Under the pieces are notes generated by a model, which saw nothing but the letters and a program-made list of their open reading frames with translations, was not told where the DNA came from and did not search any database. Shown piece by piece: positions 1 to 6,010 of a stretch of 6,225 nucleotides of DNA. Both the position numbers and the translations under genes were made by a program. The first letter of the stretch is position 1; each line of letters starts with the position of its first letter. The stretch is from an uncultured Phycisphaerae bacterium (GTDB lineage Bacteria; Planctomycetota; Phycisphaerae; Sedimentisphaerales; Anaerohalosphaeraceae): positions 1 to 6,225 of the forward strand of contig CALETL010000267.1 of NCBI GenBank assembly GCA_937920485.1, given 5' to 3'.

Positions 1-709
1 GATCGGTTATTTTCTTGCCGGTATTGATGCAGCATAAGGCGTCATGCGCCTCGAAATCATCTTCGTTGAGAAAATGAACGTCATTGGTCGCGACTAAACC
101 GACGCCCATCTCACCGGCCAGTTCGATCATTTTCCCCATCAGTTCCGGATGCTCGTCATCATCGTGCTGCTGAATCTCCAGAAAGAATCGTTCCGGCCCA
201 AAAATTTCAAGGTAATCATTGACCGCTTTGCGAGCTGCATCCCAGTCGTTACGGATCAATGCCGATGGAATTTCGCCCCCAATGCAGGCGGTAGTACAGA
301 TGAGCCCCTCGTTCAACTCTGTAAGAATCTGCTTATCGATTCGGGGACGGTAATAAAAGCCCTCGGTAAATCCGATCGTGCTCAATTTCAAAAGATTCTG
401 ATACCCGGTCTGGTTTTCGGCCAGCAGGATCAAATGAGATGCGTTTTCCTTAACGCCGCCGCCCTTTTGCCGTTCGAAGCGGCTGTCCGGTGCGATATAG
501 GCCTCTATCCCCAAAATCGGTTTGATTCCTGCGGCTTTGGCCTGCGTGTAGAAATCCACCATACCGAACAGGTTTCCATGATCGGTAATGGCCACCGAAT
601 CCATACCCAGTTCTTTGCAGCGGGCAAACAACTTTTTCGCAGATATCGCACCGTCCAACAGCGAGTATTGCGTATGTAAATGAAGATGTGTAAATCCTTT
701 ACCAGACAT
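1..709 (-). CDS. dnaE: DNA polymerase III alpha subunit, N-terminal part (truncated by window edge)
   Basis: This is the catalytic subunit of the replicative polymerase. The reading frame is open from ATG at 709-707 to the left edge (236 codons), so only the PHP domain and its junction to the polymerase core are visible. Reading the minus strand gives the PHP motifs HLHLHT (residues 8-13) and SLLDG (16-20), then TDHGN (42-46), GIEAY (68-72), HLILLAEN (92-99), GYQNLLKLS (102-110), YYRPRID (119-125), TACIGGE (140-146) and ATNDVHFL (207-214). The nine positions I take to be PHP metal ligands by family knowledge (H10, H12, D19, H44, E69, H92, C142, D210, H212) are all present; E. coli DnaE has lost some of them. 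The start is supported by AGGA about 9 nt upstream and a promoter at 749-777. Identity is certain at family level; the DnaE1 type fits better than PolC because the PHP domain sits at the very N-terminus. Confidence 0.95.
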   Translation of the reverse strand, partial: MSGKGFTHLHLHTQYSLLDGAISAKKLFARCKELGMDSVAITDHGNLFGMVDFYTQAKAAGIKPILGIEAYIAPDSRFERQKGGGVKENASHLILLAENQTGYQNLLKLSTIGFTEGFYYRPRIDKQILTELNEGLICTTACIGGEIPSALIRNDWDAARKAVNDYLEIFGPERFFLEIQQHDDDEHPELMGKMIELAGEMGVGLVATNDVHFLNEDDFEAHDALCCINTGKKITD

Positions 710-748
710 TCGTCCATCCTAATATGAGAATTCCATCACCAAACGGGT

Positions 749-777
749 ATCTTAAGCGAACCATCACAAAAAATCAA
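749..777 (-). promoter_or_regulatory. Putative sigma-70 promoter of dnaE
   Basis: On the minus strand a TTGATT -35 element (777-772) is followed by a 17-nt spacer and a TAAGAT -10 element (754-749). Transcription would start near 742, giving a leader of about 30 nt before the dnaE start codon at 709. Spacing is ideal and both boxes match consensus at four to five positions, but this is a by-eye match in AT-rich DNA. Confidence 0.5.
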
Positions 778-852
778 TTGCATCCTGATCCATTCTGAAA
801 AGTTTTGTTCATTTCTGAAAGGCAAATGCCGTTAAATCGCCTGAAAAAGGAC

Positions 853-880
853 TTGACGCAGGTGGAAAAAACGGTATATT
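853..880 (+). promoter_or_regulatory. Promoter of the tRNA-Leu gene
   Basis: A TTGACG -35 box (853-858) and a TATATT -10 box (875-880) are separated by 16 nt. They are followed by the GC-rich stretch GCCCCC (881-886), which resembles the discriminator of stringently controlled stable-RNA promoters. The predicted start, about 887, lies only a few bases before the mature 5' end of the tRNA at 894, leaving a very short 5' leader for RNase P. The position directly in front of the tRNA makes the call convincing. Confidence 0.7.
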
Positions 881-893
881 GCCCCCTTTGCTA

Positions 894-977
894 GCGGATG
901 TGGCGGAACTGGCAGACGCGCAGGCTTCAGGTGCCTGTGTCCCTTGGGACGTGGAGGTTCGAATCCTCTCATCCGCA
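894..977 (+). tRNA. tRNA-Leu, anticodon CAG
   Basis: The sequence folds as a complete class II tRNA of 84 nt. The acceptor GCGGATG (894-900) pairs with CATCCGC (970-976), followed by discriminator A977. A D arm carries AACTGGCAGA. The anticodon stem CAGGC/GCCTG (921-925/933-937) encloses the loop TTCAGGT with anticodon CAG at 928-930, which reads CUG leucine codons. A long variable arm pairs GTCCC with GGGAC, and the T stem GGAGG/CCTCT encloses TTCGAAT. The long variable arm together with discriminator A is diagnostic of leucine. The 3' CCA is not encoded (the gene continues CTTTT), so the end must be added by tRNA nucleotidyltransferase. It is transcribed alone, between a dedicated promoter and a terminator. 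Confidence 0.96.
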
Positions 978-994
978 CTTTTTATGCGCATAAA

Positions 995-1022
995 AAAAGG
1001 CGAGTCTTTCAACTCGCCTTTT
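995..1022. terminator. Bidirectional intrinsic terminator between tRNA-Leu and the corrinoid protein gene
   Basis: AAAAGGCGAGT (995-1005) and ACTCGCCTTTT (1012-1022) form a perfect 11-bp stem with a 6-nt loop. On the plus strand the hairpin ends in TTTT followed by GATTTTATTT, about 18 nt beyond the tRNA 3' end. On the minus strand it ends in a run of seven T residues, 18 nt after the stop codon of the corrinoid protein gene. It therefore fits both convergent transcripts; the minus-strand side has the better T tract. Confidence 0.88.
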
Positions 1023-1040
1023 GATTTTATTTACAAGCCC

Positions 1041-1667
1041 TTAATTCGTCAGTTCTTTGGCAATATCAACCGCCGTGGCTGCATCCGCGGCATAGCCATC
1101 GGCACCAATCTTTTCCGCATAGGCCTGGGTCACCGGGGCTCCGCCAATCATTGTCTTGACCGAAAGACCCGCACCTTTGATTGCCTGGACCGTCTTTTCC
1201 ATGGCCGGCATCGTTGTTGTCAACAGCGCGCTTAGACCAACAACCTGTACACCAGTCTCTTTCGCCTTATCAACAAAAGCATCCGGAGCAACATCCACGC
1301 CAATATCCACAACCTCAAAACCGGCGCCTTTAAGCATCATCACCACCAGATTTTTACCAATGTCATGCAGATCCCCCTGAACGGTTCCGATCATCGCCTT
1401 GCCAATGGGTTGAACACCGGCCTCAATCAGTTTCGGTTCCAGCAGTTCCATCGCCATTTTCATCGCACGGGCCGCAATCAAAACCTCCGGAATGTACACT
1501 TCATTGGCTTTGAATCGTACACCGATCACATTCATCCCGGCAATCAGTCCATCACTCAGAACGGTTCCCGGAGCCATTCCGTCGTCTAAGGCCGCTTTGG
1601 TGATATCTACAGCGGTCTTTTGATCACCCTTAATAATCGCCTCGCTCAACGCCTTCAAATCTGCCAT
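1041..1667 (-). CDS. Methyltransferase-type corrinoid (B12-binding) protein, MtbC/MttC/MtaC family
   Basis: This is a small cytoplasmic cobalamin carrier that in this family accepts a methyl group from a substrate:corrinoid methyltransferase (methylamines, methanol, betaines or methoxy compounds) and passes it to a second methyltransferase. The 208 residues match the usual family length. A helical cap domain (about 1-85, with IPEVLIAARAMK at 59-70) precedes a Rossmann-like B12 domain (about 88-206). The cobalt-binding motif DLHDIG (99-104) supplies the lower-ligand His101, with SALLTT (146-151) and GGAP (175-178) lining the nucleotide tail. The ATG at 1667 is preceded by a strong GAGGTGA site about 5 nt away. 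No methyltransferase or corrinoid-reactivating protein is in the window, so the substrate cannot be told. It is not methionine synthase: the catalytic and activation domains are absent, although the B12 module resembles MetH's. Confidence 0.93.
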   Translation of the reverse strand: MADLKALSEAIIKGDQKTAVDITKAALDDGMAPGTVLSDGLIAGMNVIGVRFKANEVYIPEVLIAARAMKMAMELLEPKLIEAGVQPIGKAMIGTVQGDLHDIGKNLVVMMLKGAGFEVVDIGVDVAPDAFVDKAKETGVQVVGLSALLTTTMPAMEKTVQAIKGAGLSVKTMIGGAPVTQAYAEKIGADGYAADAATAVDIAKELTN

Positions 1668-1797
1668 GTTTCACCTCATTGCTTTAAGAACTCTTTCCTA
1701 AAATTGATTTAATATGTTATTTCCACGATTTGTTTTAGCATTCCTGCCTTGTAAAATCAAGACACATCAAGTATTTCAGCAGGAATAGGCAATAAAA

Positions 1798-1823
1798 TAG
1801 TAAAAAATGGCAGTTTTATACTA
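1798..1823. repeat. Imperfect AT-rich inverted repeat in the divergent promoter region
   Basis: TAGTA followed by A residues (1798-1806) is mirrored by TTTT-A-TACTA (1814-1823) around a short centre with one bulged base. The location between two divergent genes would suit an operator, but AT-rich DNA produces such repeats by chance and there is no second copy. Confidence 0.25.
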
Positions 1824-2084
1824 CTTTTCTGTCGGATTAAGCTATTTTTTAGATCACCCTATTGCAACTGCCTTCCTGTTTCAATAAACTCAGTGACGAA
1901 TGGAAGCGGCATGCAGAATCTAACATACAGCTTAAATTACCTGCTTCTGACCGCTTGAAAATTGTTTAAAATAGACACTGGTCAATTCTGATAGACCGGA
2001 GTTGAAATATAGGGTACTATTATCAGTCAATAATACATTTAAGTTGGTTTTTCAAAAAAGAGAAACGTTTTTAATCGTTTGACC

Positions 2085-2088
2085 GGAG
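2085..2088 (+). promoter_or_regulatory. Ribosome binding site of the fused etf gene
   Basis: GGAG lies 6 nt before the ATG at 2095, and no other good start with a binding site exists near the N-terminal MSHYIVLVKQVPD block, so it fixes the start of the fused EtfBA protein. Confidence 0.75.
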
Positions 2089-2094
2089 TAATTA

Positions 2095-4188
2095 ATGAGC
2101 CACTACATCGTATTAGTTAAACAGGTGCCTGATGTTTCGCAGATCACCGATAATGCTTTTGATCCGAAGACAGGCAACCTGATTCGTACACGTCTGGCAA
2201 GCGTCATTAATGAACTGGATGCTCAGGCATTGGCATTTGCACGCCAAATGAAAAGCCTCGACGGCGTAACTGACGGCAAAGTAGTCGCATTAACAATGGG
2301 ACCACCGATGGCTGCGGAGGTTCTTCGTTACAGTCTGAGCCGTTTTGCTGACACTGCGGTCCTGCTGACCGACCGGGCACTGGGCGGCGCCGATACCTGT
2401 GCAACGGCCAACCCGCTGGGCCATGCCGTCCGGAAGATTCAAACCGAACTGCTTGACGGCAGCGATGATTATTATATCGTCTCCGGCATGCAGTCCGTTG
2501 ACGGTGATACCGCACAGGTTCCGGCACAGATGGCCGAAGAGCTAAACATCCCCTGTGTGCCCTATGCAACCGACGTGGAATTAAATAACGGACAATTTAC
2601 ATTTACCCGCATCATCACCGGCGGCAGCCAGATCGTACAACCTTTGAACACGCCAGCGGTTATTACTGTGGCCAAATATGAACATCAATTGTTTGCCTCG
2701 TTCGCACACACCCGCAAAGGCAATCAGACCGAACTGATCCAGTGGAGTGCGGACGATGTCAAAGCAACGGCTGTGGGTGTTAAAGGTTCAAAGACACGCG
2801 TCATTCGTGTGTTCCCTCCCGGTAAAACCACTCGAAAATGCCAACATGTTGAAACTGTCGGCGAGTTAGCAGAGATCATCCGAAATAGTGTCAAAAAAGA
2901 TGATCAAAACGCAGCTGCTCAATCTGAAAACGCAGCGTGTTATATTCTCCCGGAACAGCGGGAAAGCATTTTTGACCGCCATTACGAAGGGACTTCCAAA
3001 GAAGTAGAGGATTATAAGGCACTGATCGAAAAACTGAATGCACTTAATATTTCTGATCCGGCAGACATCAATGAAACTACAAAGGAAATGATTCTCGCTG
3101 ATCAGTCCATCGGTTTTCACAAAATGGCCCTTGACGACATGCTGGCCGGTCTGACGCTGACGAAACCGGAATATGCCGGCCAGGTATGGGTCATGGCGGA
3201 AGTCAGTGAAGGTGTGTTAAACGCCGCAACGTTTGAACTGATCGGCAAAGCATGTGAACTGGCGGATTCTCTGCGTACCGAGGTTGGCGTGGTGTTGGTC
3301 GGAGACGGCGTAAAGCCGCTGAGTGAAAAACTGATCGCCGCCGGAGCCGACACGATATATTTGATCGAAGATCCCCTGTTGAAAGAATTTGACCCGCATT
3401 CATACCGTAAAGCGGTTTCAGATGTATTTAAAAAATACCAACCGCAAATCTTTCTGTATGGAGCAACGCCGCAGGGACGTGTACTGGCCCCGATGGTTTC
3501 TTACCGCGTCGGTTGCGGGCTGACGGCCGACTGTACGGGGTTAGACATCCGGGATTCCAGCCGAAAAGGACAGGTTGCTGTGCTGATGCAAACGCGTCCG
3601 GCGCTGGGCGGTAATGTCATGGCAACCATCTGTACCAAAGATTCAACGTGTCAGATGGCAACCGCACGACCCGGTGTGATGAAGCGCCTTGCTACCGATC
3701 CCGGCCGAAAGGGTCAAGTAATCGAGCATCCTGTCTCACTGACTCCGGACGACCTGAGCTTACGCATCCTGAACACGGAAAAAGCACATGGCCAGGTTAA
3801 TTTTGACAGTGATGTAATCGTCAGCGGCGGCCGAGGCCTGCAAAACCGTGGGAGCTACCATAAAACGGTTTCTGAACTCTGCGATGCCCTCAGCGAAAAA
3901 CTCGGCATCTCCGTTGAGCAGGGAGCGTCGCGGGCGGCAGTTGAACAAGGTTATACTGAACGCATCCATCAGGTTGGACAAACCGGAACTGCTGTTGGCC
4001 CGGATTTATATATCGCCATCGGCATCTCCGGTGCCATTCAGCATATGATCGGCGTTGCAAACAGTAAAACGATTATCGCCATTAACCTCGATCATCACGC
4101 ACCCATCTTCAAGCAGTGCGACTATTATCTCATCGGAAACGCCGAGCAGATTGTCCCTGAACTGGCCGAGGCAATTAAAGCCGGATAA
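2095..4188 (+). CDS. etfBA: Fused electron transfer flavoprotein, beta plus alpha subunits (EtfBA)
   Basis: This single 697-residue chain carries what are normally two subunits. Residues 1 to about 265 are EtfB (FixA): the opening IVLVKQVPD (5-13), GPPMAAEVLRYSLS (69-82), GGADTCATA (97-105), and SVDGDTAQV (134-142). The last is the wording of anaerobic, bifurcating-type EtfB rather than the DDDxNQT of mitochondrial ETF. Residues about 266-360 form a linker of no recognised family. Residues about 361-697 are EtfA (FixB): WVMAEVSEG (365-373), GATPQGRVLAP (456-466), QTRPALGGN (499-507), then the FAD domain with SGGRGL (577-582), QVGQTG (626-631), IAIGISGAIQH (640-650) and DHHAPIF (666-672). It should bind FAD and shuttle electrons in the cytoplasm between a dehydrogenase and the next gene's product, 34 nt downstream in the same operon. 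No frameshift is evident in the fusion. Bifurcation itself is inferred, not shown. Confidence 0.93.
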   Translation: MSHYIVLVKQVPDVSQITDNAFDPKTGNLIRTRLASVINELDAQALAFARQMKSLDGVTDGKVVALTMGPPMAAEVLRYSLSRFADTAVLLTDRALGGADTCATANPLGHAVRKIQTELLDGSDDYYIVSGMQSVDGDTAQVPAQMAEELNIPCVPYATDVELNNGQFTFTRIITGGSQIVQPLNTPAVITVAKYEHQLFASFAHTRKGNQTELIQWSADDVKATAVGVKGSKTRVIRVFPPGKTTRKCQHVETVGELAEIIRNSVKKDDQNAAAQSENAACYILPEQRESIFDRHYEGTSKEVEDYKALIEKLNALNISDPADINETTKEMILADQSIGFHKMALDDMLAGLTLTKPEYAGQVWVMAEVSEGVLNAATFELIGKACELADSLRTEVGVVLVGDGVKPLSEKLIAAGADTIYLIEDPLLKEFDPHSYRKAVSDVFKKYQPQIFLYGATPQGRVLAPMVSYRVGCGLTADCTGLDIRDSSRKGQVAVLMQTRPALGGNVMATICTKDSTCQMATARPGVMKRLATDPGRKGQVIEHPVSLTPDDLSLRILNTEKAHGQVNFDSDVIVSGGRGLQNRGSYHKTVSELCDALSEKLGISVEQGASRAAVEQGYTERIHQVGQTGTAVGPDLYIAIGISGAIQHMIGVANSKTIIAINLDHHAPIFKQCDYYLIGNAEQIVPELAEAIKAG

Positions 4189-4210
4189 AAGAGTGGAAAG
4201 ATAAGAATAC

Positions 4211-4214
4211 AGGA
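4211..4214 (+). promoter_or_regulatory. Ribosome binding site of the ETF-QO gene
   Basis: AGGA lies 8 nt before the ATG at 4223, in the 34-nt gap after the etfBA stop codon. It supports translation from the first methionine, which places the FAD GxGxxG motif at residues 13-18 as expected. Confidence 0.6.
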
Positions 4215-4222
4215 CTATAGAT

Positions 4223-5884
4223 ATGCAGGAATATAATAATGTATCGGTTTTGATCATCGGGGCAGGGCCTGCGGGACTGGCAACAGCGATCACACTGAAA
4301 AAGCAAAAACCCGATCTGGATATCGTCGTTATCGACAAAGCCGCCGGGCCGGGCAACCATAACCTCTCCGGAGCCGTGCTGGAACCGAAGGCCATTGCCA
4401 AACTGATGGATCCCATTGACCCGAATTGGGCTGAATCGGACGAGGCCAAGGGTGTATTGCTCAGCAAGGTGAATAAGGACGATGTCATGTTCCTGCTGGG
4501 CAACAAGCTCGCATTTCCCATCGAGATCGCGATCAAAATGGCTAAAGCCTTTAGATTGGCATTCGGTCAGATGGCCCACAGCGGCGATTATATCTGCTCT
4601 GTCAGCAAACTGGCCGCATGGCTCAGCAAGGTTGCTGTTTCTCTGGGCGTCGAGGTGCTTTACGGTTTTGCTGCAGAAGATATTCTCTGGGACGAATCCG
4701 AACACATTGCGACCGGAATCAAACTTGTCGATCAGGGTCTGGATAAAGAAGGCCAAAAGCAAAGTAATTACCTTGCAGGTGAGACCATTACAGCCAAGAC
4801 GGTCATTATCGCAGAAGGATGTGATGGATTGCTGGCGGAGAAATTCATCCAAAAGGCCCAACTCATCCGTCAAGGTAATCAACTCTATTCAATCGGGGTT
4901 AAAGAACTGATTAAAGTCAGTGATGAACAGTATCAAAAATTCAGCTCCGGCCGGGTTGTCCATGCCATGGGTTATCCTATCTGGACGCCGGCAATCGGGC
5001 CGAGCATGTTCGGCGGAGGCATTATGTACCCGATGGGCGACAACCACATCGCTGTGGGGATGATCGTCGGTCTGGACTTCAAGTATTGCGATTTCAACCC
5101 TCAGGATGCATTGACCCGTTTCAAGGGGCATAAATTCGTCAAGCAGTTTATTGAAGGTGGCACAATCACCGAGGCAGGCGCTAAGATGATCCCCGAAGGC
5201 GGGCTTTATGCAATCCCCCGCTGTCCGGAAACCAATGTCATCGGACGCAGTAATGTGATGTTGCTCGGCGACAGTGCCGGTTTTGTCAATATGTGCAAGA
5301 TCAAGGGCCTGCACAACGCTATCGAATCAGGTATCGCTGCTGCGAATGCTGTTGCCAACGGACTCGACGCTCCCAAGGGACTCGCGCGAATTTATACGAA
5401 ATACCTCGAAGATGCAGGCGTCCTGAAGGAAATGACCTCCGCGAAAAACTTCCGCCAGACGGTTGCCAAATTCGGACCGCTGATTGGAATGCCGCTGTCG
5501 GTATTAGGTGGATGGTTGCCGAAATTCAATATCGAACCGGATTACAAGGAAATATCCACGGCGAAATACCGTTTGCGTCCGTCTGTCAAGTTTGACAAGG
5601 ATGCATTTACGGCTGTAGCCGCGACCGAACATCGTGAAGAAGAACCCTGCCACCTACTGATCGGCGACGAAACAACCTGTAAGGAAACGTGCCTGGGCAA
5701 ATATGGCGCACCGTGTATTACATTTTGTCCGGCGGGTGTGTATGAAGATATCCAGGGACAACCCAAACCAGCGAATCCGTCAAACTGCCTGCATTGCAAA
5801 ACCTGTCAGCGAAAGTGTCCGTATGATAATATCCGCTGGACTGTCCCGGAACCAACCGGCGGTCCGCGATATAAAACAATGTAG
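4223..5884 (+). CDS. Electron transfer flavoprotein:quinone oxidoreductase (ETF-QO; FixC-FixX type fusion)
   Basis: The protein accepts electrons from ETF through FAD and a [4Fe-4S] cluster and reduces membrane quinone. The N-terminal dinucleotide motif GAGPAG (13-18) is followed by acidic D38 at the end of the second strand, and NHNLSGAVLEP (45-55) matches the HxLSGAV block of ETF-QO. The quinone/FAD half holds MYPMGDNHIAVGM (268-280) and GLDFKY (283-288). The second FAD motif is LLGDSAGFVN (347-356). The C-terminal ferredoxin-like part has CPAGVYE (502-508) and CLHCKTC (522-528), giving the four expected cluster ligands C502, C522, C525 and C528. Five further cysteines surround them (C476, C486, C490, C498, C532). 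The 553 residues match full-length ETF-QO, so FixC and FixX functions are in one chain. No signal peptide or transmembrane helix is seen, as expected for a monotopic membrane protein. It is co-transcribed with its electron donor upstream. Confidence 0.94.
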   Translation: MQEYNNVSVLIIGAGPAGLATAITLKKQKPDLDIVVIDKAAGPGNHNLSGAVLEPKAIAKLMDPIDPNWAESDEAKGVLLSKVNKDDVMFLLGNKLAFPIEIAIKMAKAFRLAFGQMAHSGDYICSVSKLAAWLSKVAVSLGVEVLYGFAAEDILWDESEHIATGIKLVDQGLDKEGQKQSNYLAGETITAKTVIIAEGCDGLLAEKFIQKAQLIRQGNQLYSIGVKELIKVSDEQYQKFSSGRVVHAMGYPIWTPAIGPSMFGGGIMYPMGDNHIAVGMIVGLDFKYCDFNPQDALTRFKGHKFVKQFIEGGTITEAGAKMIPEGGLYAIPRCPETNVIGRSNVMLLGDSAGFVNMCKIKGLHNAIESGIAAANAVANGLDAPKGLARIYTKYLEDAGVLKEMTSAKNFRQTVAKFGPLIGMPLSVLGGWLPKFNIEPDYKEISTAKYRLRPSVKFDKDAFTAVAATEHREEEPCHLLIGDETTCKETCLGKYGAPCITFCPAGVYEDIQGQPKPANPSNCLHCKTCQRKCPYDNIRWTVPEPTGGPRYKTM

Positions 5885-5892
5885 CCTTAAAA

Positions 5893-5936
5893 CTCTCCCC
5901 CTGCTAAGGGGGAGTACCCCGAAGGGGGGAGGGGGT
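5893..5936. repeat. GC-rich palindromic element, probably a dispersed repeat (possible terminator role)
   Basis: CTCCCCC (5895-5901) pairs with GGGGGAG (5908-5914) around a 6-nt loop, and CCCC (5917-5920) pairs with GGGG (5924-5927) around GAA. The C-rich arm can alternatively pair with the later G run (5924-5935). The base composition contrasts sharply with the flanks. No T tract follows, so it is not a standard intrinsic terminator, though it could stall or protect the 3' end of the etf transcript. Multiple copies in the genome are expected but cannot be seen here. Confidence 0.6.
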
Positions 5937-5941
5937 AATCG

Positions 5942-5963
5942 GTAGAGCAGGCACCCTGCCTAC
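5942..5963. repeat. Second hairpin of the intergenic repeat cluster
   Basis: GTAG-A-GCAGG (5942-5951) pairs with CCTGC-CTAC (5955-5963), a 9-bp stem with one bulged A and a CAC loop. It directly follows the G-rich palindrome. Units containing GCAGG/CCTGC around a short centre recur as dispersed intergenic repeats in several bacterial groups, from memory, so I treat it as part of the same repeat tract. Confidence 0.55.
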
Positions 5964-5976
5964 GCTGAAAACAAAA

Positions 5977-5990
5977 CAAGCTGAAGCTTG
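5977..5990. repeat. Short near-palindrome around an AAGCTT core
   Basis: CAAGCT (5977-5982) and AGCTTG (5985-5990) form an inverted repeat separated by GA. The loop is too tight for all six pairs to form in RNA. With the two upstream hairpins it makes a run of three palindromes filling the space before the next gene. Confidence 0.45.
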
Positions 5991-6010
5991 AACTCTTACA
6001 ATAACCCGCT

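Larger units (their letters stand above)
1668..2094. other. 427-bp divergent intergenic region (corrinoid protein gene / etf operon)
   Basis: This AT-rich stretch separates divergently transcribed genes and must hold both promoters. I see no convincing ORF, RNA gene or cobalamin riboswitch core. Possible signals are weak. For the minus-strand gene, TTGATT and TAAAAC lie 17 nt apart, within about 1732-1760. Close to the middle is an imperfect inverted repeat (1798-1823). The 9-mer GACCGGAGT occurs at 1994-2002 and again at 2081-2089, where it supplies the ribosome binding site of the etf gene. No plus-strand promoter could be assigned with confidence. Confidence 0.6.

Noticed and set aside
149..679. 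176-codon plus-strand open frame opposite dnaE
   Set aside because: It is fully antisense to a clear dnaE frame, resembles no known protein and has no ribosome binding site.
879..1235. 118-codon plus-strand open frame running through the tRNA
   Set aside because: It covers the tRNA, the terminator and the antisense of the corrinoid gene; the protein is an artefact of translating a tRNA.
1041..1667. Corrinoid protein as part of methionine synthase (MetH)
   Set aside because: The protein is complete at 208 residues and lacks homocysteine, folate and AdoMet-activation domains; the length and cap domain fit the MtbC/MttC family.
2002..2082. Possible 26-codon leader peptide starting at TTG after GGAG
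   Set aside because: The ribosome binding site abuts the TTG with no spacer and the peptide has no attenuator-like composition; kept only as a note on the repeated 9-mer.
1668..2094. Possible cobalamin riboswitch or other leader RNA upstream of the corrinoid or etf gene
   Set aside because: I could find no B12-box-like conserved core or ordered stem set on either strand, and the minus-strand leader looks too AT-rich and unstructured.
4006..4536. 176-codon minus-strand open frame across the etfBA/ETF-QO junction
   Set aside because: It spans two genuine genes on the other strand and shows no family motif.
4175..4882. 235-codon minus-strand open frame opposite the ETF-QO gene
   Set aside because: It overlaps a well-supported gene over almost its full length, and its composition is that of a complementary-strand shadow.
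5893..5990. CRISPR array or transposon end
   Set aside because: The palindromes differ from one another, have no regular spacers, and no transposase gene or target-site duplication is visible.
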